Below, piece by piece: positions 7,761 to 15,674 of a stretch of DNA of 37,788 nucleotides. A program made the position numbers and the translations under genes. Positions within the stretch are counted from its first letter, which is position 1. Each line of letters starts with the position of its first letter. This stretch comes from Nioella halotolerans (GTDB lineage: Bacteria; Pseudomonadota; Alphaproteobacteria; Rhodobacterales; Rhodobacteraceae). The stretch is taken from contig QVQC01000057.1 of assembly GCA_003428585.1 (NCBI GenBank), positions 1 through 37,788 of the forward strand. Reading direction: 5' to 3'. The notes under the pieces were generated by a model. That model had not been told where the DNA came from and did no database searches. It worked only from the letters and a program-made list of their open reading frames with translations.

Positions 7761-8477
7761 TCAGTCTGGGGCCAGCATGTAGCCCGCGCCGCGCACCGTC
7801 TGAAGGTAGCGCGGCTGTTTCGGGTCGGCCTCGATCTTGCGGCGCAGGCGGGTGATCTGCACATCAACCGCACGTTCCTGGCTGGTGACATTGCCTGCCC
7901 CCTTGTCACGGCCCAGATCCTCGACCAGTTGCGCGCGGCTGATCGCCTCGTGCGGGCAGGCCGCGAAGATGCGCATCAGGGCGGCCTCCGTCGCCGTCAG
8001 GCGGATCGGGTCGGCGCCACGCCACATCTCGCCGCGGTCGATGTCATAGCGCACCGGGCCAAGCGTCAGCATCTTTGGCGTGCCGTTCTGCTCCGGCTCG
8101 CTCGGCACCCGGCGCAGGATCGCGTTGATGCGCAGCAAAAGCTCGCGCGGCTCGAACGGTTTGGGCAGGTAATCGTCGGCCCCCGCTTCCAGCCCGGTGA
8201 TCCGGTCGCTGGCCTCGCCGCGGGCAGTCAACAGCAAGATCGGGGTGGCCATCTCTTCGCGCAGGGCGCGCGTCAGGGTCAGGCCATCCTCGCCCGGCAT
8301 CATCACGTCGAGGATGATCAGGTCGAATTCCAGCCCCGCCAGCAACCGCCTTGCATGCGCCGCATCGCGCGCGGCGCTGACGATGAAACCATGGCGCATC
8401 AGGAATTTCTGCAACAGGCCCCGGATGCGTTCGTCATCATCGACGATCAGAAGGTGCACCGCCTGATCGGCTGTCAT
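7761..8477 (-). CDS. petR: OmpR-family response regulator, PetR-like
   Basis: A 238-residue two-component response regulator. The receiver domain has the acidic pocket D13-D15, phospho-acceptor D57 in 'LIILDVMMPGEDG', Thr in 'LLLTARG' and K106 in 'YLPKPF'. The C-terminal half is an OmpR/PhoB winged helix ending in 'VRGAGYML'. Pairing with a MarR gene by an ATGA overlap is the arrangement of petP-petR of Rhodobacter capsulatus, where PetR is needed for respiratory and photosynthetic growth. The symbol rests on that arrangement and family match. No histidine kinase gene is adjacent, so its phosphodonor is unknown. The two deacetylase-family genes follow directly. Confidence 0.85.
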   Translation of the reverse strand: MTADQAVHLLIVDDDERIRGLLQKFLMRHGFIVSAARDAAHARRLLAGLEFDLIILDVMMPGEDGLTLTRALREEMATPILLLTARGEASDRITGLEAGADDYLPKPFEPRELLLRINAILRRVPSEPEQNGTPKMLTLGPVRYDIDRGEMWRGADPIRLTATEAALMRIFAACPHEAISRAQLVEDLGRDKGAGNVTSQERAVDVQITRLRRKIEADPKQPRYLQTVRGAGYMLAPD

Positions 8478-8989
8478 GATCCGCCCTCCGGCCCGTTGGC
8501 ATAATGATGACGCATCTCGGGGTCCATCATCTGTTCAAGCACGGTGCGAAACCCGGCGACCGCCTCCGGCCCCGCCGCCCGATAGGCGGCACGCATGCGC
8601 CGACGCTGAGCCTCCGACAGCTCGCGTTCAAGCGCGCTGCCTTTCGCGGTCAGGTAGAGGTGACGTTCGCGTTTGTCCTTCGTACCCACGCGGCTTTCGA
8701 CCAGCCCATCTTCGACCAGTGTCCGCAAGACCCGGTTCAAGGATTGCTTGGTCACCCCGAGGATGGTCAACAGGTTGTTAACGGTCGTGCCGGGGCTGCG
8801 GTTGATGAAATGGATCGCGCGGTGATGCGCGCGGCCATAGGCGTAGTTTTCAAGGATGCGGTCGGGATCGGCGGTGAAGCCGCGATAGGCGAAAAACATC
8901 GCCTCGATTCCGCGGCGCAACTGCTCATCAGTCAGGAAAAGCAGGCTCTCGCCGCTGCTTGCCGCATGTGACGCGCTCCGCTCTGGCAT
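8474..8989 (-). CDS. petP: MarR-family transcriptional regulator, PetP-like
   Basis: A 171-residue winged-helix regulator of the MarR family. The DNA-binding helices lie around residues 65-125: 'TVNNLLTILGVTKQSLNRVL' is the recognition helix region and 'DKRERHLYLTAKG' the wing. The open frame runs much further upstream. The ATG at 8989 was chosen because upstream codons overlap ilvE on the other strand, while an AGGA lies about 9 bases before this ATG. Its stop overlaps the petR start (ATGA). Candidate promoter hexamers TTGGAA and TAAACT, 17 bases apart on the minus strand, lie at 9059-9031. The ligand is unknown. Confidence 0.85.
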   Translation of the reverse strand: MPERSASHAASSGESLLFLTDEQLRRGIEAMFFAYRGFTADPDRILENYAYGRAHHRAIHFINRSPGTTVNNLLTILGVTKQSLNRVLRTLVEDGLVESRVGTKDKRERHLYLTAKGSALERELSEAQRRRMRAAYRAAGPEAVAGFRTVLEQMMDPEMRHHYANGPEGGS

Positions 8990-9030
8990 GACGTCGGGTC
9001 CTTTTCGGGGTCTTCTCGCTGTCACGGGGC

Positions 9031-9076
9031 AGTTTATGTCAGTGTTATTGACTTTCCAAGAATCAATTGCTACCGA
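9031..9076. promoter_or_regulatory. Back-to-back divergent promoters for petP (-) and ilvE (+)
   Basis: On the plus strand TTGACT (9048-9053) and TACCGA (9071-9076) are 17 bases apart and point to ilvE. On the minus strand TTGGAA (9059-9054) and TAAACT (9036-9031) are 17 bases apart and point to petP. The two -35 hexamers abut. This is consensus matching only. Confidence 0.45.
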
Positions 9077-9160
9077 ATGCCCGGTTTTGCGTAACTTTAT
9101 GTCCGGTTCGGCCATTTTTTGCGCAACAAACGAAAAATGCCGGCTTTGGGCAAGGGGAAA

Positions 9161-10036
9161 ATGACAATGGGTGCAGGATACGACGATCGCGACGGGTCGA
9201 TCTGGATGGATGGCAAGCTGGTCCCATGGCGGGACGCCAATGTGCACGTGCTGACCCATGCGCTGCACTATGCCTCTTCCGTGTTCGAGGGCGAACGCGC
9301 CTATAACGGCACCATCTTCCGCAGCCGCGACCATTCGGAACGCCTGCACTACTCGGCCCGGGAACTGGATTTCGAGATTCCATTCACGGTGGACGAAATC
9401 GAGGCCGCGAAGGCCGAGGTGATGGCGGCAAACGGGTTCACCGATGCCTATGTGCGCGCCGTCGCTTGGCGCGGGGCGGGCGAGGATATGGGCGTCGCTT
9501 CGGCCCGCAACCCCGTTCGGCTGGCGATCGCGGCATGGGAATGGGGGGCCTATTACGGCGATGCGAAGATGAAGGGCGCGAAGCTCGACATCTCGAAGTG
9601 GAAACGCCCCAGCCCCGAAACCATCCCCTGCCACGCCAAGGCGGCCGGGCTTTACATGATCTGCACCCTGTCCAAGCACGCGGCGGAGGCCAAGGGCTGT
9701 TCGGACGCGATGATGTTCGACTATCGCGGCTACGTCGCGGAGGCGACGGGCGCCAACCTCTTCTTCGTCAAGGACGGCGAAGTGCATACGCCGACGCCCG
9801 ATTGCTTCCTCGACGGCATCACCAGGCAGACCGTGATCGGCATGCTGGAGGAGCGCAAGGTCAAGGTGCATGAACGCCATATCGAACCGGGCGAGCTTGA
9901 GGGGTTCCAGCAATGCTGGCTGACCGGCACCGCCGCCGAGGTCACACCCGTGGGCCAGATCGGCGATTACAGCTTCGAGGTCGGCGCGCTCGCGCGCGAT
10001 ATTGCGGAAGGGTATGAAACGCTGGTGCGGGAATAG
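9161..10036 (+). CDS. ilvE: Branched-chain amino acid aminotransferase
   Basis: A class IV (fold IV) PLP aminotransferase of 291 residues from the chosen start. It catalyses the last step of Leu, Ile and Val synthesis and the first of their breakdown. Family motifs are present: 'HALHYASSVFEGERAY', the PLP-lysine region 'CHAKAAGLYMI', 'EATGANLFFVKDG' and 'FLDGITRQTVIGML', with 'LTGTAAEVTPV' near the end. ATG 9161 is preferred over the upstream ATG 9119 because AAGGGG lies four bases before it and homologues begin just before 'GYDDRDG'; ATG 9167 is also possible. It is transcribed divergently from petP-petR and ends at a strong hairpin. A CATTTTT/AAAAATG inverted repeat (9113-9139) lies in the leader. 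Confidence 0.95.
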   Translation: MTMGAGYDDRDGSIWMDGKLVPWRDANVHVLTHALHYASSVFEGERAYNGTIFRSRDHSERLHYSARELDFEIPFTVDEIEAAKAEVMAANGFTDAYVRAVAWRGAGEDMGVASARNPVRLAIAAWEWGAYYGDAKMKGAKLDISKWKRPSPETIPCHAKAAGLYMICTLSKHAAEAKGCSDAMMFDYRGYVAEATGANLFFVKDGEVHTPTPDCFLDGITRQTVIGMLEERKVKVHERHIEPGELEGFQQCWLTGTAAEVTPVGQIGDYSFEVGALARDIAEGYETLVRE

Positions 10037-10060
10037 GCCCCGTGGCTACCACGATAAACA

Positions 10061-10091
10061 AAAGGCCCCGGCGTTCTCGCGCGGGGCCTTT
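10061..10091 (+). terminator. Rho-independent terminator of ilvE
   Basis: A perfect 10-bp stem AAAGGCCCCG/CGGGGCCTTT (10061-10070 with 10082-10091) closes an 11-base loop, 24 bases after the ilvE stop. The flanking A and T runs would let it act in both directions. Confidence 0.85.
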
Positions 10092-10130
10092 CGATGTCCA
10101 GATGTAGTCCCCGACGAAGCGGACTGGGTG

Positions 10131-10198
10131 GGGGCAAGAATACCGCTCCGCCGGGGCGAGGCTACGCTCGTTACTACGTCCCTATCTTTGCCCCGGCG
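10131..10198 (+). other. Competing inverted repeats ahead of the DUF2794 gene
   Basis: CGCCGGGGC (10149-10157) is exactly complementary to GCCCCGGCG (10190-10198). The same right arm can also pair with GGGGCAAGAATA (10131-10142) through TATCTTTGCCCC (10183-10194), with two mismatches. The two folds exclude each other. Whether this is a regulatory leader is not known. Confidence 0.3.
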
Positions 10199-10280
10199 TC
10201 GCGGCGGTTTGAGGGTGCGGGCACGAAAAGCCGGGGGCGCTTTCGCGGCAATTCGATGGCACCGCTTGATTTGCCTGAAA

Positions 10281-10649
10281 ATGAGCGCCAAGTTGACACC
10301 AATGGTAATGCATGTTCAGCCGACCGGCCCCGCGCCCGCGCCCTCCGATCAGGTGGCGTTCCATCGCACCGAACTCGGCGTGATCCTCGGGCTTTACGGT
10401 CGCATGGTGGCGGCGGGCGAATGGCGCGACTACGGGATTTCCTGCCTGCGTGACGTGGCCGTGTTCTCGATCTTCCGCCGCACCGCCGAATACCCGATCT
10501 ACAGGGTCGAGAAACGCCCGAAGTTGCAGGCCCGGCAGGGACAATACGCGGTCATTGGCATGGACGGGCGTATCCTGAAACGCGGGCACGATCTGCGCAC
10601 CGTGCTGCGTGTGCTGGAACGCAAGCTGATCCGCGCCGTCGACGACTGA
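10281..10649 (+). CDS. DUF2794 domain-containing protein
   Basis: A 122-residue protein that matches the DUF2794 family of alphaproteobacteria along its whole length after the first ~15 residues. Recognisable stretches are 'VAFHRTELGVILGLYGRMV', 'GEWRDYGIS', 'AVFSIFRRTAEYPIY', 'VEKRPKLQARQG' and 'LKRGHDLRTVLRVLERKL'. The function of this family is not known to me. It is basic and soluble, with no signal peptide or membrane segment. ATG 10281 was taken; ATG 10302 and 10308 are possible and none has a convincing ribosome-binding site. The much longer open frame upstream runs through the ilvE end and terminator and is not coding. The gene stands alone behind the ilvE terminator and converges on the NlpC/P60 gene. 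Confidence 0.85.
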   Translation: MSAKLTPMVMHVQPTGPAPAPSDQVAFHRTELGVILGLYGRMVAAGEWRDYGISCLRDVAVFSIFRRTAEYPIYRVEKRPKLQARQGQYAVIGMDGRILKRGHDLRTVLRVLERKLIRAVDD

Positions 10650-10651
10650 CC

Positions 10652-11491
10652 TCAGCCGCCCGGTTTCAGGAACCGGCGCCGCGACAGTATCGGGCCGACA
10701 CCCTTCGCATCGAACCGCGCAGCGGCGTCTCTCAGCGGCTCATAGGCCACGGCCATGTGGTGGGCATTGGCGTGCAGCAACATGCGGTCATTGGCCATGA
10801 AACCGACATGACCCGGCCAGAACACCAGATCGCCGCGCACGAAGGGTTCGCCGTGGTAAAGTTCCCGCCCGAGGGCCATCTGCTGGTCGGAATCGCGCGG
10901 ACAGTCCAGCCCGCAGGCCAGCAGCGCCATCTGGATCAGCCCGGAACAATCCAGCCCCCAGCGACTGTTGCCCCCCCAAAGGTAAGGAGAGCCAAGGAAC
11001 AGGTCGGCCACGCCCACCGGATCGCCGAAGCGCGCCTTCATGGGCTGCAAATGCGGGCGCGGGATGAAATGGCCGGTATGGATCCGCAGGTAATCGTCGC
11101 GCTCCGCCACCACCTTGACCGGCGAGCCGAAGAAGATCGCCACCTCGGGCGGGGCTTTCAGTTCCGGCTTGGGGTAAAGATGCGTGGCCGGCGCGGCGAC
11201 CCAATGCGTCGGCGCCTCGGGCGAGACCAGCGCACCGGCCAGCATGTAGCCAACCTGCCCGTCCCGCTCCGCCTGCCCGAAAGCGAAGCCGTCCTCGGTT
11301 TCCAGAACATGAAAGACCTCGCCGAACAATAGCTGGCTGACCCGCTTGCCACGTGGCTCTTCGGTGATGTTGGCCATCGGCTGGGTGACCATCATGCGGC
11401 GCCCTTCGACGAAGCGCTCGGACTCCACCTGCCCTTGCAGCGACACATGGGCGACGCGCCCGTTCGACGGGGTGACGCGGGGATCAGTCAT
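10652..11491 (-). CDS. NlpC/P60 family peptidoglycan hydrolase with SH3-like N-terminus
   Basis: A 279-residue protein. Residues from about 35 to 145 look like two bacterial SH3-like repeats ('LLFGEVFHVLETEDGFAFG' and a second near 100-140). The NlpC/P60 papain-like domain follows, with nucleophile C182 in 'LDCSGLIQ', H228 in 'WPGHVGF' and H240 as the likely third polar residue. Such enzymes cut the gamma-D-Glu-diamino-acid bond of stem peptides. In this family the cytoplasmic gamma-D-Glu-Dap recyclers lack signal peptides. None is seen here, so a cytoplasmic muropeptide-recycling role is plausible. Its ATG overlaps the last 8 bases of the upstream aminopeptidase gene, so the two hydrolases are co-expressed, consistent with stepwise peptide recycling. 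Confidence 0.88.
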   Translation of the reverse strand: MTDPRVTPSNGRVAHVSLQGQVESERFVEGRRMMVTQPMANITEEPRGKRVSQLLFGEVFHVLETEDGFAFGQAERDGQVGYMLAGALVSPEAPTHWVAAPATHLYPKPELKAPPEVAIFFGSPVKVVAERDDYLRIHTGHFIPRPHLQPMKARFGDPVGVADLFLGSPYLWGGNSRWGLDCSGLIQMALLACGLDCPRDSDQQMALGRELYHGEPFVRGDLVFWPGHVGFMANDRMLLHANAHHMAVAYEPLRDAAARFDAKGVGPILSRRRFLKPGG

Positions 11492-12881
11492 CGCCGATGA
11501 TCCGTGGAAGCGCCGCGAAGATCGCCCGCGCGCCTTGCCCGACGCCGCCCTTGGGGCGAGCGGGGGCATCGTTGGGCTGCCAGCCGTAGATGTCGAAATG
11601 GGCGAAGCGCTCCACCCCCGCCGCGAACCGCCGAAGGAACAGCGCCGCGGTGATCGAACCGGCAAAGCCGCCCCCCGGCGCATTGTCGAGATCCGCGGTC
11701 GCAGGCTCGATCATCGTCTCGTAGGGGTCATGGAAGGGCATGCGCCAGACCGGGTCGGCGACCCGGCCGGCCGCCTCGCCAAGCGATCCGGCCAAGGCCT
11801 CGTCATCGGTGTAGAAGGGCGCCAAATCGGGCCCCACCGCCGCCCGCGCCGCGCCGGTCAGCGTCGCCATGCAGATCAGCAGGTCCGGCGTGTCCTCCGC
11901 GGCGAGGCTAAGCGCATCGGCCAACACCAGCCGCCCCTCGGCATCGGTGTTGTTGATCTCCACCGTCAGGCCGCTCCGCGCGGTCAGGATGTCGCCGGGA
12001 CGAAAGGCATTGCCTGAAACCGCGTTTTCCACTGCGGGGATCAACACCCGCAGACGCACGGCCATCCCCGCGCCCATGATCATCCGCGCAAGGCCCAGAA
12101 CGGTGGCCGCGCCGCCCATGTCCTTTTTCATCAACCCCATGGACCCGCCGGGTTTCAGGTTCAGGCCGCCGGTATCGAAACAGACGCCCTTGCCCACCAG
12201 CGTCACCTGCGGGCCGCTATCGCCCCACCGCATGTCGATCAGCCTCGGCGCGCGCGCCGAGGCGCGGCCGACGGTGTGGATCAGGGGGAAATTGGCCGTC
12301 AGCAGGTCCTCGCCCGTTGTCACGGCAACGAACGCGCCGAAGCGTTCGGCCAAGGCGCGCGCCGCGCCCTCCAACTCTTGCGGACCCATATCATTGGGCG
12401 CGGTATTGATCAGGTCGCGGGTCAGCCATTCGCCCGCCGCGATGGTTTCAAGCGCATCGGCATCCAGCCCCTCGGGCACCACGAGCCGCACCTTGGGGAC
12501 GGGGGATCCCTTGTAACGATCAAAGCGATACCCGGCGAGCAGGAAGCCGAGCGCCGTTTCCTCGCGCTCGGCCATCGGCATCTGGCCGGCGTCAAGGTCA
12601 AGGCGGTACAAACCCCCTGGGAGCGCAGCAAGTGCCGCGCCGAGGGCAAAGCGTTTGCGCGCCCGTGCCGCGCCCGTGCCGCGCCCGGCGAGAACGGCGC
12701 CGATATTGCCCTGCCCGTCAGGCAGGGCGCAGGTTTCCCCCGGACCGGCGGCAAAACCGACCCGGCGCGCCCAGTCCGCCTGTTCGGGCGGCAGGTTGGA
12801 CAGGGCCGCCTCCAGCCCGTCGCTTGCAACAGGGATCACCGGGACGGCGGCGGCGGAGTCAGGGGAAAACTGTCGTGTCAT
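11484..12881 (-). CDS. M17 leucyl aminopeptidase family protein
   Basis: A 465-residue cytosolic metallo-aminopeptidase of the PepA/leucyl aminopeptidase family. The two-metal site is intact: K231 and D236 ('VGKGVCFDTGG'), D254 ('MKKDMGGA'), and D313 with E315 ('NTDAEGRL'). Their spacing of 5, 18, 59 and 61 residues equals that of classical family members. The N-terminal domain is short and divergent, so this is not a standard PepA and the DNA-binding role of E. coli PepA should not be assumed. ATG 12881 has an AGGA before it; the longer open frame would run into the next upstream gene. It overlaps the NlpC/P60 gene downstream. Confidence 0.92.
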   Translation of the reverse strand: MTRQFSPDSAAAVPVIPVASDGLEAALSNLPPEQADWARRVGFAAGPGETCALPDGQGNIGAVLAGRGTGAARARKRFALGAALAALPGGLYRLDLDAGQMPMAEREETALGFLLAGYRFDRYKGSPVPKVRLVVPEGLDADALETIAAGEWLTRDLINTAPNDMGPQELEGAARALAERFGAFVAVTTGEDLLTANFPLIHTVGRASARAPRLIDMRWGDSGPQVTLVGKGVCFDTGGLNLKPGGSMGLMKKDMGGAATVLGLARMIMGAGMAVRLRVLIPAVENAVSGNAFRPGDILTARSGLTVEINNTDAEGRLVLADALSLAAEDTPDLLICMATLTGAARAAVGPDLAPFYTDDEALAGSLGEAAGRVADPVWRMPFHDPYETMIEPATADLDNAPGGGFAGSITAALFLRRFAAGVERFAHFDIYGWQPNDAPARPKGGVGQGARAIFAALPRIIGDD

Positions 12882-12943
12882 CGGTGTCGGTCCTGCATTG
12901 TTTGGTGCCAGCCTAACGCGACAGGCCGGGGCTGCAAGACGGA

Positions 12944-13330
12944 TCAGCCGGATGCATCCTCCAGATCCCAGATCGCCTTGATCGAGCGGTCGCCCACGCG
13001 CAAAAGACGCATGTATGTGGCGGCGAGGGAGACCGCGTCGCGTCGCGCGGCGCAGCACTGCACGTCACGCGCCACCCGCGACAAGGTGGCCATGCCGATC
13101 CGATCCGATGCCGCGATCAGGGCCCGCACCGGCCCGGCCAGCAACGGTGCCTCGCCCCATGGGTCGACATCACGGATATCGTGCAACCTACGGCTGATCA
13201 CTTGTAACGCGTTGGCAACCTCGTGTTCGGCACGGATTTCCCCCACCTCCTTGCACAGCCGTTCAAGCCGATCAGTATTGAAGCGCGCCGGTTCGTCCGG
13301 TCGCAGCACGGTTACGTCCTGTGTCATCAC
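12944..13330 (-). CDS. Conserved-looking hypothetical protein, all-helical
   Basis: A 128-residue protein that I do not recognise. It looks wholly helical: a helix with 'LERLCKEVGEIRAEHEV', a long middle helix, and a last helix 'LAATYMRLLRVGDRSIKAIWDLED'. A Cys-Cys pair lies in 'ARDVQCCAARRD'. Helix layout and size recall an Hpt or four-helix-bundle domain, but no conserved phospho-His motif is evident. Codon usage is like its neighbours, which supports it being real. It lies 62 bases upstream of the aminopeptidase on the same strand and is divergent from the carbonic anhydrase gene. Confidence 0.65.
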   Translation of the reverse strand: MMTQDVTVLRPDEPARFNTDRLERLCKEVGEIRAEHEVANALQVISRRLHDIRDVDPWGEAPLLAGPVRALIAASDRIGMATLSRVARDVQCCAARRDAVSLAATYMRLLRVGDRSIKAIWDLEDASG

Positions 13331-13468
13331 TCACTCCACTTCCGCCCCCACGGATGGCAGGAGCCTGCCCCGCCATGTTGAAGAAAGGGTTGAGGCACGC
13401 CTGAAAAAAGGCTCGAACTTTCGCCGAATGCACCCTATCACGGGCGACGCACAACCCAAGGTGCCAGA

Positions 13469-14119
13469 ATGAAGAACGCATCCCCGCTGCCGACCTATCT
13501 TGCACGGCGCTATCATGGCTGGAAGGCCACCGAATACGCCGACAACGAGTCTTGGTTCCGGCATCTTGCCAGTGAAGGCCAACACCCGCGCGCGATGGTG
13601 ATTGCCTGTTGCGACAGCCGGGTGGCGGCCACCTCGATCTTCGAAGCCGATAGCGGCGAGTTCTTCATCCATCGCAACATCGCCAACCTCGTGCCGCCCT
13701 ATGCGCCCGATGGCGACCATCACGGCACCTCGGCGGCGGTGGAATTCGCGGTTACCTCTCTCAAGGTGGCGCATGTCATCGTGCTGGGCCATAGCAGTTG
13801 CGGCGGCGTCAATGGCTGCATCCAGATGGTGTCGGGCAACGCGCCCGAGCTGGAAAAGCCCGGCAGTTTCGTGGGCCGCTGGCTGGACATGCTGCGCCCC
13901 GCCTGCGAGGAAACCGCGACGATCACAGATCCCGAGGCCCGGCAAAGCCGCCTTGAAAAGCAAACTGTCCTTGTGTCGCTGTCCAACCTGATGACCTTCC
14001 CCTTTGTCGCGGAGGCCCTGCAGGGCGGACGGTTGAGCCTGCATGGTCTCTGGATCGAGATCGGCTCCGGCGCGCTCGAAACCTACGACCCGAACGCGGA
14101 TCGTTTCGTCCCGGTCTAA
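13469..14119 (+). CDS. Beta-class carbonic anhydrase
   Basis: A 216-residue zinc enzyme that interconverts CO2 and bicarbonate. Zinc ligands are C47, H108 and C111 ('CCDSR' and 'LGHSSCGGV'), with the D49-R51 catalytic dyad complete. There is no signal peptide, so it acts in the cytoplasm. It is divergent from the hypothetical gene at 12944-13330. The intergenic region holds a GGCAGG-AG-CCTGCC hairpin and a weak -10-like CCTATC ahead of the start. The window also encodes the DabAB bicarbonate/CO2 pump about 12 kb away, so the two may act on the same carbon pool, but nothing here links their regulation. Isoform numbering cannot be given. Confidence 0.95.
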   Translation: MKNASPLPTYLARRYHGWKATEYADNESWFRHLASEGQHPRAMVIACCDSRVAATSIFEADSGEFFIHRNIANLVPPYAPDGDHHGTSAAVEFAVTSLKVAHVIVLGHSSCGGVNGCIQMVSGNAPELEKPGSFVGRWLDMLRPACEETATITDPEARQSRLEKQTVLVSLSNLMTFPFVAEALQGGRLSLHGLWIEIGSGALETYDPNADRFVPV

Positions 14120-14174
14120 GAACGTCGCGGTGGCTTTAACGCGGGTTTAACGGGGCGCGGCGCAATCTGCGCCC

Positions 14175-14648
14175 ATGTTCGGAGAGTCGCTTACCATTCG
14201 CCTGGCGCCGCGGGATCTTGCCGCGCTGCATGACCTTGCAGCGGCGCAGGATCGAAGCATCGACCAAATCATCCGGGGCCTGATCGCGCGGGAAATAAAG
14301 CGCGCGGACAACGTGAAGTCGCGTCAGGGCGCGGATGTGCGGCGGGTTGCGCGGCTGCGGCGACTCCTTGCGCCGACCATGGCCGAGGCGGCGGGTTGGC
14401 GAGATCTTCGAGACCGCCTGCGTGCCGCCGGGTTCGAACTGCGCCCCGCCGGGGGCGGGCTGGCGCTGCATCGGCTGACCACGGGGGACCGTCTTTGCAA
14501 ATCGTCCGAGATCGGCTTTGCCTATTCCCGTTTCGTCAAGCGCTTCGGTGCCCCGATGCCCGGCCATCCGCGCAAGATGCGCCACCTCCTCGGGCCTGCC
14601 GCCCCCGAGGAGATGGACGATGATTTCGACCTCATAGAGGAGATCTGA
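14175..14648 (+). CDS. Hypothetical protein with possible ribbon-helix-helix N-terminus
   Basis: A 157-residue protein without a firm family. Residues 5-45 ('LTIRLAPRDLAALHDLAAAQ...IDQIIRGLIAREIKRA') have the strand-helix-helix layout of ribbon-helix-helix DNA-binding domains. Residues 75-125 ('WRDLRDRLRAAGFELRPAGG' onwards, then a 'SSEIGFAYSRFVKRFG' segment) resemble the small domain at the C-terminus of some MobA/TraI-like relaxases, which is only an impression. The tail is strongly acidic (EEMDDDFDLIEE). It follows the carbonic anhydrase by 55 bases and converges on asd with a 3-base gap. A DNA-binding role is inference. Confidence 0.6.
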   Translation: MFGESLTIRLAPRDLAALHDLAAAQDRSIDQIIRGLIAREIKRADNVKSRQGADVRRVARLRRLLAPTMAEAAGWRDLRDRLRAAGFELRPAGGGLALHRLTTGDRLCKSSEIGFAYSRFVKRFGAPMPGHPRKMRHLLGPAAPEEMDDDFDLIEEI

Positions 14649-14651
14649 CCG

Positions 14652-15674
14652 TCAGCCCTTCTTCAGCACCCGCTTGCCAAGCGTCTCGGCGATCTGCACC
14701 GCGTTCAGGGCCGCCCCCTTGCGCAGGTTGTCGGAGACGCACCACAGGTTCAGCCCGTTGTCGATCGTGCTGTCCTGCCGGATCCGGCTGATGAAGGTGG
14801 CGTAATCACCGACGCATTCCACCGGCGTGACGTAGCCGCCATCCTCGCGCTTGTCGACGACAAGGATGCCCGGCGCCTCGCGCAGGATGTCGCGGGCCTC
14901 GTCATCGTCGAGGAATTCCTCGAACTCGATATTGATCGCCTCGGCGTGGCCCACGAAAACCGGCACCCGGACGCAGGTCGCGGTCACCTTGATCGCGGAA
15001 TCGACGATCTTCTTGGTCTCGGCCACCATCTTCCATTCTTCCTTGGTCGAGCCATCGTCGAGGAAGACGTCGATATGCGGGATCACGTTGAAGGCGATCT
15101 GCTTGGGGTAGACCGACGGCTCGACCTCCTGCCCGGGCACATACATGCCCTTGGTCTGGCTCCACAGCTCATCCATCGCCTCCTTGCCGGAACCGGAAAC
15201 CGACTGGTAGGTCGAAACGACGACGCGCTTGATCCGCGCGCGGTCATGCAGCGGCTTCAGCGCCACGACCATCTGCGCGGTCGAACAATTGGGGTTGGCG
15301 ATGATGTTCTTCTTGGCGTAGCCGTCGACCGCCTCCGGGTTTACCTCCGGCACCACGAGCGGCACCTCCGGGTCGTAGCGGTAGAGCGAACTGTTGTCGA
15401 TCACGACGCAGCCCGCCTTCGCGGCCTTGGGCGCATAGGTCTTGGTTGCATCCGAACCGATGGCAAAGAGCGCGATGTCCCAGCCGGTGAAATCGAACGT
15501 GTCGAGATCCTGCGTCTTGAGCGTCTTGTCACCAAAGCTGCATTCGGTCCCGAGCGACCGGCGAGACGCCAGAACAGCGATCTCGTCGACCGGGAACTGG
15601 CGTTCGGCCAGGATGTTCAGCATTTCGCGGCCCACGTTGCCCGTGGCGCCGACAACGGCAACTTTATAGCCCAT
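14652..15674 (-). CDS. asd: Aspartate-semialdehyde dehydrogenase
   Basis: A 340-residue NADPH-dependent enzyme that reduces aspartyl phosphate to aspartate semialdehyde, the branch-point precursor of lysine, diaminopimelate, threonine and methionine. It has the nucleotide-binding 'VVGATGNVGREML' at the N-terminus, the catalytic cysteine in 'IANPNCSTAQMV', and 'VSTYQSVSGSGKEAM' and 'VPVFVGHAEAINIEF' downstream. The ATG at 15674 starts at the glycine-rich loop as in homologues and has AAGAGGACAAGGA just upstream. The longer open frame is not supported. It stands alone, divergent from the DEAD-box helicase across 334 bases. Confidence 0.97.
   Translation of the reverse strand: MGYKVAVVGATGNVGREMLNILAERQFPVDEIAVLASRRSLGTECSFGDKTLKTQDLDTFDFTGWDIALFAIGSDATKTYAPKAAKAGCVVIDNSSLYRYDPEVPLVVPEVNPEAVDGYAKKNIIANPNCSTAQMVVALKPLHDRARIKRVVVSTYQSVSGSGKEAMDELWSQTKGMYVPGQEVEPSVYPKQIAFNVIPHIDVFLDDGSTKEEWKMVAETKKIVDSAIKVTATCVRVPVFVGHAEAINIEFEEFLDDDEARDILREAPGILVVDKREDGGYVTPVECVGDYATFISRIRQDSTIDNGLNLWCVSDNLRKGAALNAVQIAETLGKRVLKKG

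Noticed and set aside
8990..9913. Upstream extension of petP to a 479-residue protein
   Set aside because: Runs antisense through ilvE and across the divergent promoter region; MarR homologues start near 8989.
10002..10280. Upstream extension of the DUF2794 protein
   Set aside because: Would cross the ilvE end and its terminator; composition is Arg/Pro noise and homologues lack it.
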